Assembly (NCBI GenBank): GCA_036784855.1
Contig: JAZDSV010000110.1
Coordinates: 1-23,995 of the forward strand
Direction: 5' to 3'
DNA from: Aphelidium insulamus
Taxonomy: Eukaryota > Aphelidiomycota > Aphelidea > Aphelidiaceae
Length of the DNA stretch: 23,995 nt
Shown: in pieces, positions 1 to 9,500 of the stretch
Position numbering within the stretch: position 1 is the stretch's first letter
How the letters are laid out: every line of letters begins with the position of its first letter
Made by a program: the position numbers and the translations under genes
Notes under the pieces: model-generated
What the model was told of the DNA's origin: nothing
The model's database searches: none
The model's input: only the letters and a program-made list of their open reading frames with translations

Positions 1-1000
1 GAGTGCGTGCGCATACATGGCAGCTGTAGTGAAATGGAAATCCGTCAAGGGCACAAGTACTCTCTCAGACACTGTTTCATCTCTGTTGCATCTCTGGGCA
101 TGCCCAAGTTCAACTTTGCTCTCCGGTTGTGTTCAACAGACAAGATTGCACAGCAGATCCAGCATTTCGACTATGCTATCCTACAAGCACTGATGGCCAT
201 TTGGAACAAGGGAATTTCGATGGCGCAGAGGGCACAGATTGGCCTGCCATTCAGTATGGGGGGTTTTAACGTTCCACAGGCTTCCGTAGTTGCCCCCTGT
301 GCTTTTGCCGGTTCACTGGCGCAGTCTCTACAGCTACAGAATATGCTCCTGCAGTGCCCCAAGGGCCACACACCTGAACAGCTCCACAAATCCCTTCAAC
401 ACTGGAACATTGCTTTTCAACTGCTCAACCTTCTTTGCTATCAAGCGCTGCTTGATTCTTCTAACCCACAGCAAATGTTGACTACGGTTGCCAACAAACT
501 GATTGCCGGACGACTGCACGTTCACAGAAGCAATGATTACTTCGTACCGGCCACGACATCTTTGCCGACGAACACAAGTGCCACACTTGCAAATCGGCCA
601 CTGCTCTCTCAGACCGTTTTGGTGACCATGACACTCACTGTCCAGGAGGGCGGCTGAGTCAGCGACACAATGCAGTTCGGGATGAATTATTGCGTTTGGC
701 AAAGCTGAAGCTCGAATTCCGTGCAGCACAGAAGCGCAGCATATTATTCCTGGCAGCAATGAGCGACCTGCAGATGTTTTACTGCACGGATGGGAGAATG
801 GCCGCAACATGTGCGTTGATGTCTCAATTGTGTCGTCATTTCAGCAATTGCACAATGCATCAAACTGGGGTGGCTGGAACGCCAAAAAGCCGAGGAGCGA
901 AAAAGCATCCTCGGCTTCTGTCAGCATTCAGCGAGTGTGGCAACGACTCTCTTTTATTGTGGCGCATGAGACGGCTATGGCACTGGCCGCGCGGCAGTAA
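1..1000 (+). pseudogene. LINE (non-LTR) reverse transcriptase, C-terminal fragment
   Basis: This is the 3' end of a non-LTR retrotransposon polymerase, entering from outside the window. The first part (to about 550) has the thumb-like region after the RT catalytic core, including the LPFSMGGFNVPQA stretch typical of LINE polymerases. After a frame change near 550-579 comes a Cys/His cluster (CHTCK ... DRFGDHDTHC, 579-640) followed by RHNAVRDELL, which is the tail seen in many protist and algal LINE proteins. After another frame change near 700-761 comes ERPADVLLHGWENGR and DVSIVS, resembling the nuclease-like C-terminal domain of the same proteins; the nuclease role is my inference. The stop is TAA at 998-1000. 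The catalytic RT motifs lie upstream and are not seen. At least two frame breaks make this copy probably dead unless they are assembly errors. Confidence 0.85.
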
Positions 1001-1012
1001 TTGACTCACTTT

Positions 1013-1049
1013 AATAAACTCCTGTATTTGTAATATATTAAAAAATAAA
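1013..1049 (+). terminator. Probable LINE 3' end: two AATAAA signals and A-rich tail
   Basis: AATAAA occurs at 1013-1018 and again at 1044-1049, the second inside an A-rich run. This follows the LINE stop codon directly and is a natural 3' boundary for the retrotransposon. From here to about 1284 I see no convincing gene; part of it may be the 5' region of the next element. Confidence 0.6.
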
Positions 1050-1284
1050 TGCGTGGTTAGCGTTTTCATCCACATTTCAGCCACTCTCAACCGCCTTTCA
1101 ACCCATAGCAACCGCACCCTCCTTAGTAACTACAGAGTGCAGCGCCAATGCCGCCCCACGCCACGCCCATGCCTGGACCCTCTGCAGCCACCTGACAGTG
1201 ATCCGCAGGTCTGTGCCACTGCTGGCTGGACACTGTCCAGCCAACACCGCAGCGTCCCTCCATCACTAACTCTCCTACTCACAG

Positions 1285-3545
1285 ACTGCTGACAACAAGG
1301 CGGCTGACAATGCTGCCGAGAGGGCTGCCGCCAGCAGCACTCTTGCCGCCATCAAGCCGAAGCGTCGCGTGTACAAGGTGCCAACGGAAATTCAGAAGCT
1401 AGCGGATGTAGGAGTAGCGGCACTGCTGGTCAAGCTCATGCTGACGGCTGGTACTACGGAGTTGTCAATGACGGGCAACCGCCCGTTGGGGAGAACAGCA
1501 GGCTTGCATACCAGAAGCACATCCGCGGTAGGTGGATGACTGTCACAGCAACGCACTGACTCTGACATGCGCAGGCCTGCGCTACTTCTGCTCGCTAGTG
1601 GGTGACTACCACAGCCTGCTGATCATGCTGGAGTCGCCGCCAACGCCATTCTGTCCGTCAATGTCGCCGGAGTTGGTCGCCAAGTTTATCCGTTTCAAGC
1701 GCAAGGTTGCTGGAACGCCGCTACTGGATGATGATGGGACGCCAGTGATGGACGTGCTGGGCAAGCCGGTGCTGTGCCAGGGTGGCTGGAACGACCCGGC
1801 AAACGTTTCGCAGATGATCACGGCGGTCAGCGTAGTGCACGCTGCTCGTGGCCACCGCGCCAGTACGAAGAGCGTTGTGCGGCATGCATCGCAATATATG
1901 AAGTTGACAATAACACTTCTGGTTGCCGATTCCATCCAAACACGCCACAACTCGGGCGCAAAGGCAACCCGCACTTGAGTGAATATTTGGCAAACGCAGT
2001 GCGCCAAAATGCAAGCGACGGCGCCCATTACGTCCCGCATGGCGATTCGCCACTGACTCTCATGGAGCTGTTGAATATCCGCGCCGATCTGCTCTCGAGC
2101 AACATAGCTGTGGGATCTCCAATTTTGGACAATGACAATTGTTGCCTGTCGCCTGTTTCTTCGCGAAGAAGAGGCCGCCTTCGCTGACGCTGGATGGTGA
2201 CAGTAATGAAAACTGCATCAGTTGGATGTTACAATGGTGACGCCGGACGGTGTAGTTGATGGAATCGGCTTCAACATCAAAGGAAAGTGTGACACAAGGG
2301 CCGTCACACTGACACTGTGGGCGGACAATGATGCACCGCGCTCTGCCCCGTTCGCCACTTGCTGGCATACCTCCACTTGGCCGGCTTGACCACTGATCAC
2401 ATTATTTATCATTGATACATAGCTTGAAACTAATCTATTTATTAGGTATCAAGAGTGGCTACCTGTTCCCGGACCAAGAGGGACCGTGCGCACTGATGGC
2501 CAAGGAGAACGAAAGACGGAGTGGTGCTACACACATTGACTACCATACGTACCAGTACAAGTACAAGGCGATCTGTAGTCTGATCTATTGACTACCGTGA
2601 CGGACCATTTGGCAGGCCATTCCAACCGCAAAACCGCATATCTTCTGGCAGTATGGGGCGGCGGGCGAGGACACCGACCTGTTCTTGAGCGCTCGCCATT
2701 CGTCGCCTCTACATGCTGCAACGTACATGCCGCGATTCCAAGTTCTTTGCTTCAGATGGCTGAGTCAAACCAGGCCGAAAAATTGATTTCAAAGCGGCGC
2801 ACCCGTTACTCGCGACAACGATATCAGCTCGGACGTACTCGAACATCGCAATGGTCGCAACTGCCGCGACTTGAACAAGATTAGCGAGCACTTTGTCACC
2901 AAACTGTGGTCACGTCGCCTATGACCTACTCCCGCAATGTCACAATCGTGGTGGATGCCGTAGTCAACTTCTCGCGACAGAATACCGGTTCCGGAGAAGC
3001 TCGACAATCTGCTGGCAAAGCTGGAGCTGGCGATGCGCGATCAGCTCAAACAGTCCATCGCGAGAGGTCATCTCCGGACAGTCGCCTGAAGGATGTTGAA
3101 GACCGAGCGGCAGCGCGACAGGCTTCAGTGGCAGCATCATCGGCTTCAGCGCCTTTGAGCGGTGCAGCAGCGGCGCCAAGCCGAGGATGGGCAAGCGCAA
3201 TCCCAATGACAATGGCGGACTCTGGCCATGACCTGCGCCACCATCGGCGAAACGTTTGCGCGGCGGCGATAACGATCTAAGCGGACGTCAGGACAAGAAG
3301 AAGGGAACGAGGGCCAGCTGGAGCACCTACTGACGCTGGAGACGGCGGTGCCGGAGAACATGTCAGACCTGACGGCAGGCGCAAGAGCGTTTGTGGTGTC
3401 ACAGTTGCGCCCGGTGTTGCGCTGCTTCAAGGAGCACCACGGCAGCGACATGGCCGCCTTCCAGACCAAGTGGGGCGACGACATATCGGTGTCACAGTTT
3501 GCACGCAAGAAGTGCGACGGCAAGGGTGCACACTGCGCCGAGTAG
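1285..3545 (+). pseudogene. Crypton-type tyrosine recombinase, decayed
   Basis: This encodes a DNA-cutting tyrosine recombinase of the kind carried by Crypton transposons. The N-terminal region contains NSRLAYQKHIRG and, after an intron at 1528-1574 (47 nt, GT-AG, phase works), RYFCSLVGDYHSLL and GGWNDPANVSQ. A CxxC plus GCRFHPNTPQL region follows near 1870-1970. The catalytic domain is recognisable across frames: Arg in FLREEEAAF (Arg codon 2162-2164), H-x-x-R as HSNRKTAYLLAVWGG (2618-2629), a later ARH (2691-2699), and the nucleophile Tyr in HAATYM (2724-2726). The piece GIKSGYLFP (from about 2444) precedes the HxxR block. The C-terminal part ends with a Cys/Lys-rich tail at 3545. Frame changes occur near 1860, 2100, 2192-2203 (stops), 2340, 2610 and 2665 and later, so it is probably non-functional. 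All four catalytic residues can still be located. Confidence 0.85.
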
Positions 3546-3590
3546 CGGCGGCTGAACGAGAGCGCCCAGGATTTAACAGTATCAACAAGG

Positions 3591-3596
3591 AATAAA
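3591..3596 (+). terminator. AATAAA polyadenylation signal after the Crypton gene
   Basis: AATAAA lies 46 bases after the last stop of the recombinase remnant, so it probably ends the element's transcript. Confidence 0.5.
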
Positions 3597-3667
3597 CAAG
3601 CAATCAATGAATTAAATAGGTCAAGGCGATTGCGGTTAAGGTCGGAAAAAGCTTTCAACCACGTCAA

Positions 3668-3674
3668 CCAATCA
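3668..3674 (+). promoter_or_regulatory. CCAAT box upstream of the kinase gene
   Basis: CCAATCA begins 74 bases before the kinase ATG at 3742. The same seven bases begin 74 bases before ankyrin gene B and 33 before gene A, and a CCAATCG lies 79 before gene C. CCAAT boxes bind NF-Y/HAP complexes in other eukaryotes; use here is inferred from the repeated placement. Confidence 0.5.
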
Positions 3675-3741
3675 GTAATAGTACTTTATTAAGTCTGTTT
3701 CATCAGGTTACATTAGTACTGTCACATTGTCAATATTTACA

Positions 3742-4310
3742 ATGTCTTCCCGCGGTCGAGGACACTCTGCCAAGGTGTGTGTGTGTGTGCGTGCGTGTGT
3801 ATGTGTGTATAGGTGTGCCTATACCATACGGTACTAACTCACCTGTTTATAGCAACCAGAACCGCCAGACCAGCTGCGGTGGCTGCACGACATTGAACCG
3901 GCCGCACCGCTAAAGTCCGTGGGCGCCTACGAGCTTGGGCGCAACATTGGCGAGGGCACCTACGGCAAGGTCAAACTGGCAGTGCACAGGCTGACGGGCA
4001 CCACGGTGGCCGTGAAGATTGTGGACAGGCTGCATGCGCCCGTGGTGGCCCGCGAGATCGACACGTGGCGCCGCATGCACCACCCAAACATTGCACAGCT
4101 GTACGAGAAGCAGCCGACAAAAAACAAAACCTACATGGCCACCGAGCACGTGGGTGGCGGCGAGCTTTTGACCACATCATCAACAATGAGCTGATGCCGG
4201 AGCCGGATGCACGCCGAGTATTCAGGCAGCTCCTGCTGGCCATTCAGTACCGTCATGATCGGCACATTGTTCATCGGTGTGTACATGTAATTGTTTTGAT
4301 TGTTGTACGG

Positions 4311-4353
<43 letters not shown>

Positions 4354-5942
4354 ATTATTCTAATCATGTAGAGATCTAAAGTTGGAGAATATAATGCTGG
4401 ACGGGGCAATGAATGTGAAGATTATCGATTTTGGCTTTACGAGGAATTTTGGCTCTCAGACCAAGCTGTTGGACACTTATTGTGGTTCTACTGCATATGC
4501 GGCACCAGGTATGCAGTTTTTTAGAATATTAATATTTGTGATATTAAATCCATTTATAGAAATGGTGAGCGGTAAGAGATATTCCGGGCCGGCGGCCGAT
4601 GTGTGGTCGCTGGGTGTGATTCTGTACACGCTGGTGGTGGGCTTTCTGCCGTTCGACGACGACAACGAGTCTGTGGTGTACTCCAAGATTTTGTCGGTGG
4701 ACTACTATCGCAATGGAGGAGTCACTGTCGGCCCCGCTAAGGCAGTTGATTGCCGCCATTCTGGTGCTGGAGCCCGCCAGAGAGAGATCACTGTGCCGCA
4801 GATGCGTTCAGCACGAATGGCTGATTAACGCCGACTCCAATACAAGCTCCGAGCAGTTAGCTGTTGATTCTACCACAACGCAAACTTTCACTGCAAATGC
4901 CACCACCACTACAACGACCGCTCCGACTATCACGGACCATTTTGCTCACTGCCGGAAGAGACAACGCTGCCGCAAGAGATGGCCAGCGCTGGAATGGACG
5001 CCGGCGCGCACTGGAACAGCCCAGGTGGCTGGATCGATGTGATCAGCTGGCTGCACCGTTCCGCTACTACTGCGACAAAGCAGACAACAGCTGCTGGCCT
5101 CTGCTGGCGGTGTCGCCACTGTTCGCATCCCCGGCTCGGCGTCTCTCCGTCCATTATTGGTGCAGCAGTCGCCGGTAATCGCGGCACTCAACCACGCACT
5201 CGACCGATGCCGCATCTGGACGTTAACGGTGATGATGATGATGACGGCGCGCCCACTGGCGCCACTCGGACCGGCTCCGAATCGGTGGGTTCTGCGGTCA
5301 GCAACAGTATCGGCGCGGCACAGGATGGCGGCGCGAACAATGTGGACAGTCTGGCGGTACTCACCTCGCAAGTGGGGACTCACCATCGCCGCGAATGAAG
5401 CACGACGCACTGCGCATCGTCTCTATCGCGGATCGTGACTCGACATCGCCGCAATACGCACTCAGGTCGGCGCCCATTCGTCGCCCCTCTCAATCCATGG
5501 ACTTGCCAACCGCGTCGACACCATTCTCACGCACCGTCTCCTTCACCGATTCCAAGTCATCTTCATCATCATACAGGCACGCTATGCATGGACGCCACAC
5601 ACTGCAGCAACAACAGCACCATCATTCAACTGGGCGTCAACAACTGCGCGATGCGCCGGAACGCATGACCATCTTGCAACAGCCGCCAGTCCGCCGCCTC
5701 CAAGCTATGGCAACGACAATCGATGGATCGGCGGCACAGGAATGTCGGCGCGATATCTGGTAGGTGCAGTGAGCGAACGGAGTCGGGGTAGAGTTGTGCA
5801 CGAGGAGCCGGAGCCTGAAGAAGAGGAGCCGGCTATGTCAAGCAGACCCGTGTCGGCGGCATTCATGCCCACAACAACTGTCAAGTCGGCATCAGTGACT
5901 GGTCTGCCGTTTGTCCCCGAGACGGCGCCCCCAGACGGCTAA
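3742..5942 (+). CDS. Ser/Thr protein kinase, CAMK group (SNF1/MARK/Kin-like)
   Basis: Transfers phosphate from ATP to Ser/Thr of target proteins. The ATG at 3742 starts a short exon ([11 protein letters not shown]); introns are 3775-3852 (78 nt), 4277-4371 (95 nt) and 4509-4559 (51 nt), all GT-AG and in phase. Kinase motifs in order: glycine loop [15 protein letters not shown] with the ATP-binding Lys, HRDLKLEN split by the second intron after HR, DFGFT, the activation segment [10 protein letters not shown] split by the third intron, then [21 protein letters not shown]. All catalytic residues are present, so the domain could be active. Frame changes near 4170, 4710 and twice near 4785-4810 are needed to read through. 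After the domain (about 4850 on) comes a long tail rich in Thr, Asp, Ser, Gln/His and Glu runs, also with frame changes, probably disordered. The end at 5942 is the last stop of the tail and is approximate. Confidence 0.9.
3775..3817 (+). repeat. Imperfect (TG)n repeat in kinase intron 1
   Basis: A GT/GC/GTAT dinucleotide run starts at the donor site of the first kinase intron, so the splice donor is part of the repeat. Confidence 0.85.
4312..4350. repeat. (TA)n microsatellite in kinase intron 2
   Basis: About 39 bases of uninterrupted TA inside a 95-base intron that splits the HRD motif. A near twin lies in an intron of the GCP2 gene at 15513-15549. Confidence 0.95.
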
Positions 5943-5990
5943 GCATAAATTTGTTTTATATCTGTATGTCATTGAGTATCTTGTGTGTAA

Positions 5991-6018
5991 CAGAGAGAGA
6001 GAGAGAGGAGAGAGAGAC
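5991..6018. repeat. (GA)n microsatellite
   Basis: An AG/GA run in the roughly 230-base gap between the convergent kinase and HMG genes. Nothing else is evident in that gap except the HMG gene's polyadenylation signal. Confidence 0.9.
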
Positions 6019-6115
6019 AATCCAAGATCTATCGGTACAGTATGTGCAGGATACATCAAGAACACTACAAATAATAATAGCTATAAGTACCAACGTCCAT
6101 GTACCATATACAAAC

Positions 6116-6121
6116 TTTATT
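6116..6121 (-). terminator. AATAAA signal of the HMG-box gene
   Basis: On the minus strand AATAAA lies about 50 bases past the stop codon at 6170-6172 of the HMG-box gene. Confidence 0.6.
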
Positions 6122-6169
6122 GCAACTGCTACAGTCTTGCCACACATTGGTCTTTGTTGCTCAAATGTA

Positions 6170-7284
6170 TCACTCGGGAGATGAGGATGCGACAGCGCGC
6201 GACTTATCGTTCCAGGCCGCCTTCTCCGCGGCACTCAGCTCCTGCCACTGTTTGCCGGCCGCAATTACAAAGTCCCTGCCAGACACCTTCACCGAGTCGG
6301 TGTCATCGTCGCCTTGCTTACTGCCATACTGCTCAAAGAACTTTGCGGCGAAATCCTTGCTGAACAACGCGTAGCCGCTCAGTGCGCGACGCTTTGGTGT
6401 GTTGAATGCACCGGCGGCACGGTCCTCGAATTGTTTGCGCACGGTGGCGACGGATTCAGCGGGCGCGACACAGGCACGCACGCGGGGAAGCGTGGACGAG
6501 GCGCCGAGGCGACGCAGCCGGTACTGCAGGGTCCAGACACGGCGCAACAGCTCGTTCTCCGCGGGATTGTTCTCGTGGTAGTAGGCTCGTGCCTTTTCCA
6601 GCTCGGCGTTCTTGGCGGCCGCCGCCTCCTCGTACTGCTGTCTCTCGGCGGGTGGCAGTGCGGCAAACCGCTGCAGCAGCGTGTTGGTGGTTCTCCATGG
6701 CATCTTGGCGTCGGCCACGCCTATCACTTGCCAGTCAACTGGCAAACTGTTCCGACAGATACACGTGTTTGTGCTCCAGTCCGCTAGAATGCATGCACAG
6801 TCATGGTAGCATAGCAACATAGCGTACGGGTGGAACGTTTTGGAGGTGGGACGTAGATGCCACGACGGAGTGACTGTATTACTAGACATGTGCAACATGG
6901 ACCATTGCAACCTTGGGATCAATAGAGGCGATAACAGACGGCGCTCCATAACTTCTACAACAGGTCATGACAGGCGTGTAAGCGACCGATAAGAATACAC
7001 ATACCGCCTTTGGAATCAGACAACGCGGCAAACTCTTTGCGCAACTCTGCCAGGCGCTGCAGTAGTACTTGTAGACTCGGTGGCTCTGGCGGGTACACAC
7101 TATGAGTATATACAGACACACTTGTTCATCACACTTAATATCACATCATACTTGAACTGGTTAAAGTTGGCGCTGACATAGGCGTCGGAGCCGTAGACGG
7201 GCCGGCGGATCTCCACATAGAACGGTTATCATCTTGCGGTACAGCGGCGCAAGATGCGCAGCCTCATACTGCAGCAGGTCATGG
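6170..7284 (-). CDS. HMG-box DNA-binding protein, probably two boxes (TFAM/Abf2-like layout)
   Basis: A three-exon model reads well on the minus strand: exon 1 about 7284-7152, intron 7151-7100 (52 nt), exon 2 7099-7005, intron 7004-6721 (284 nt), exon 3 6720-6170. Both introns are GT-AG and keep phase. Exon 1 carries HDLLQYEAAHLAPLYRKM and, after one frame change near 7222, EIRRPVYGSDAYVSANF. Exon 3 contains the rear part of a weak first HMG box (LLQRFAALPPAERQQYEEAA) and a clear second box at about 6400-6190: KRRALSGYALFSKDFAAKFF, then GKQWQELSAAEKAAWNDKSR, with the usual aromatic and basic positions. A linker of about 50 residues separates them. Two boxes in tandem suggest a DNA-bending packaging protein, possibly mitochondrial; I see no proven targeting signal, and the true start is uncertain. 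The 284-base intron is far longer than its neighbours. Confidence 0.82.
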
Positions 7285-7507
7285 TGAATTTATTGTTGGT
7301 TTATAATAATTTCTGATAGTTGTGTTATTATTGGCGCCAACAATAATAGTATTGCTACGTATCAACATCATTGACCTACACGCCGACATCAATCAAAGAA
7401 GTCAACGGAATAGGCAACTTCCTACCGCAAACGCTTCGATAATTTCAACGTTCAAATATAGCTGAGCAATCATTTGCGGAGTCTGCCGAGACCATTCCGA
7501 ACATGGA

Positions 7508-8060
7508 CTATTTCTGGGCGGCTTCAATCAGCTCGCGCACATTTCCCGCACGTTGGCCATAAACAGCTAAATGTAGCGGCGTATTTCCATAGCGGTCTTG
7601 GAGCGCGAGCAAATTGACATCAGGCACTTCAGAGTTACGGAATTTCAGAACTATCGGCCATGTCAAAATTAACCGGCACGTCAGAACTATCTGCCACGTC
7701 GGCACCATTTAGTCAAAATTATTAGGAACACCAGAACTCTTAAACAAGAGCACTCGGATCACCCCAGGATCATTTTGCATTGATGCCGCCACGTGCAATG
7801 CTGTACGTCCATCGTCATCGGGATATGTTAGTACATCTTGCTTTCTTTTGCCTGCGCGGCTTAAGAGATAAATTATCGATCCCAATGCGCCAGACTGCAC
7901 TGCAGCGCGCAGTAATGCAACATAGCTGCAAAACTGCAACTGGTCACCGCTTGTTAGCATAGATTGAATGCTTGATCGTGGTAATTTTCGGGCAAGTTCC
8001 AGTACTGCTCCTGCAATCACGTAATCTTTCAATTCTTCTTCCGATTGTGCACCCAATCTC
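7508..8060 (-). pseudogene. Ankyrin-repeat protein 'E', 3' part only
   Basis: This is the rear half of a member of the window's ankyrin family. It starts abruptly near SEEELKDYVIAGAVLELA (about 8047), with unrelated low-complexity sequence before it and no signal peptide. The family block AAVQSGALGSIIYLLSRAG matches RAGALGS in genes A and B. Two ankyrin units follow: DDDGRTALHVAASMQNDPG and DRYGNTPLHLAVYGQRAGN. Between them an in-frame TAA (7709-7711) and an imperfect 36-base tandem repeat interrupt the protein. The stop is at 7508-7510. The missing front and internal stop make it a likely pseudogene, left beside the resolvase/recombinase cluster. Confidence 0.78.
7645..7745 (-). repeat. Imperfect 36/51-base tandem repeat inside ankyrin gene E
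   Basis: TCAGAACTAT starts a 36-base unit at 7645 and again a 51-base unit at 7681, and CAGAACT recurs at 7732. The longer unit has about 15 extra bases that contain the in-frame stop of gene E. Both unit lengths are multiples of three, as expected for repeats that grew inside coding DNA. Confidence 0.7.
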
Positions 8061-8798
8061 GGCCCACTTTGCACCCTGAAAGTGCACCCGGCGGCCCATT
8101 GTCCGCCGCTGTCACAGCCGCCACACACTGCACCGCAGCCAGTGCCGCCACCACTACGCCACGGCGCCCTATATGCCACATGCAAGCTCTGCTCCGGGCT
8201 ACGTACCATTCTTGCCATGCCTTGCCTCACCCGTCTTCATAGGCGGCTTGTGTTGCGGCCCTGGATGCACCACAGCCGTCCATACCGCCACAGCCGCCAC
8301 ACTACACTGCCGCCACACTGCCAGAACTACGCCATGGTGCACTGCTTGCAGCCCTGACACAGCTACGTACAATCATACACTGTCACACTCACCTACTATG
8401 CACAGTCATGCCAGTACTAGTTGCCCATGGCCATTATGATTCCCAGCGGTATGTCACGTGATGTGCAGCTTCTCATCATGTAGTACAAAGCAATATAAGC
8501 AGCAATATCATTGGCTGGCCAGCTGGTGTCACAATGGTTGAATGAGTGACTTGGTGAGCTGCACTGCTGCACTCTCTCAAACTGGACACATAATGCCACT
8601 GCATTACTGATCTGACCGCCGACTCTGACATTGAACTGATGTCATCTGCACTGCCTGGTCAACATATGCAGTGGTACAAGATACAGCTGGCACTTTGGGC
8701 ATCACTGATCCTTTTCTAGTGAAGATGGTTGGTCCAGTGACAGTGGCACTGAAACGGCCAGCACCTGCAGCAGCACAACAAGTACCACCACTCGTGGA
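8061..8798. other. Gap with C/A-rich low-complexity DNA, no clear gene
   Basis: The stretch 8075-8350 is rich in CCGCCAC, CAC and GCC motifs and gives Pro/His/Thr-rich translations in all plus frames, with no recognisable domain. 8350-8640 shows nothing. 8650-8798 may hold the unrecognised N-terminal part of the resolvase-like gene that follows. Confidence 0.5.
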
Positions 8799-9397
8799 GT
8801 GCTTCGCATCTCGTATGATATTGGAGTTATCAATGCTGCTGTGTATGCCATTGATGAAAGTAGTCTAGATGTGGTCCTTTGGCAGATGGTTGGTTTTGGC
8901 ACTGAACCGCTGGCAACAGATGCTCTTGCTCGAGACGTAGTCAGGCATGTCAACTGGTTGCTGGCAACAGTGACTTATCCACGAAATAGCATTGTTGTCT
9001 GTGTGGAGACTCAGCCAAGAAAATGCAAGGCAATTTCAACCTGAAGACTGTTCTCAATAACAACATGGTGGCACAGAGCGGTATGTGCAGCATATGAGGC
9101 TTTGGGCGTGACTACTACTTGTATTATGTCAGCAAATGTGCAGACATTCTTTGGTCTGCTCCAACACCAAGCAGAAGAAGGCAGCAGCTGCAAGAGTGGC
9201 TCTGATTCTGGTCAGTCAGGACAGTGCAGTATCTGGTATCAACATTGGTCAGCAATTTGCAGCTTACTTTCTAGCTTCACAGAAGAAGCGATGACTTGGC
9301 TGATGCTCTGCTGCAGTGCCTGTTTGCAATCGAGATGTGGAAGCAAAAGGTTGGAGTGCATATGGAGAAGATCAAGGCATCAGTTGTGGTAAGCTAG
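8799..9397 (+). pseudogene. Holliday-junction resolvase-like protein (RuvC/RNase H fold)
   Basis: Enzymes of this fold cut four-way DNA junctions with a two-metal active site of acidic residues. In order I see RISYDIGVINAAVYAID (first beta strand with the metal-binding Asp), SIVVCVETQPRK (second strand with Glu), an NFNLKTVLNNNMVAQ helix, VTTTCIMSANVQTFFGL, KKAAAARVALILVSQ, and a final KK plus DDLADALLQCLFAIEMW, where the paired Asp residues fit the last metal ligands. This order matches the mitochondrial Cce1/Ydc2 and large-DNA-virus resolvase group better than bacterial RuvC, but that placement is by eye. Frame changes near 9022, 9078, 9175 and 9290 are needed. No ATG is evident near the first strand, so the start is unsure. 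It converges tail to tail with the recombinase at 9501; the gap is AT-rich. Confidence 0.7.
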
Positions 9398-9431
9398 TAA
9401 GCCTCATTAATCCAGTGAATTAGTTGAAGTG

Positions 9432-9437
9432 AATAAA
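9432..9437 (+). terminator. AATAAA signal after the resolvase-like gene
   Basis: AATAAA lies 35 bases after the stop at 9395-9397, inside the AT-rich gap between two convergent genes. Confidence 0.5.
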
Positions 9438-9500
9438 AATCAAGTAATAATTTATAAATATAATAATTGAAAACTGAAAAGGTGTCATATATTGAATATA

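Noticed and set aside
2192-2216. A 25-base GT-AG intron in the Crypton gene.
   Set aside because: Removal does not keep the frame needed downstream, and it is shorter than any other intron here; decay or indels explain it better.
1-3545. A single DIRS-type element (reverse transcriptase plus tyrosine recombinase in the same direction).
   Set aside because: The RT tail (Cys/His cluster, RHN, DVS) is LINE-type and is followed by polyadenylation signals before the recombinase, which is itself Crypton-like. Two neighbouring elements fit better.
8045-8439. Overlapping open frames rich in His, Pro and Thr.
   Set aside because: Low-complexity CAC/GCC-rich DNA gives open frames in several phases; no domain or conserved motif is visible.
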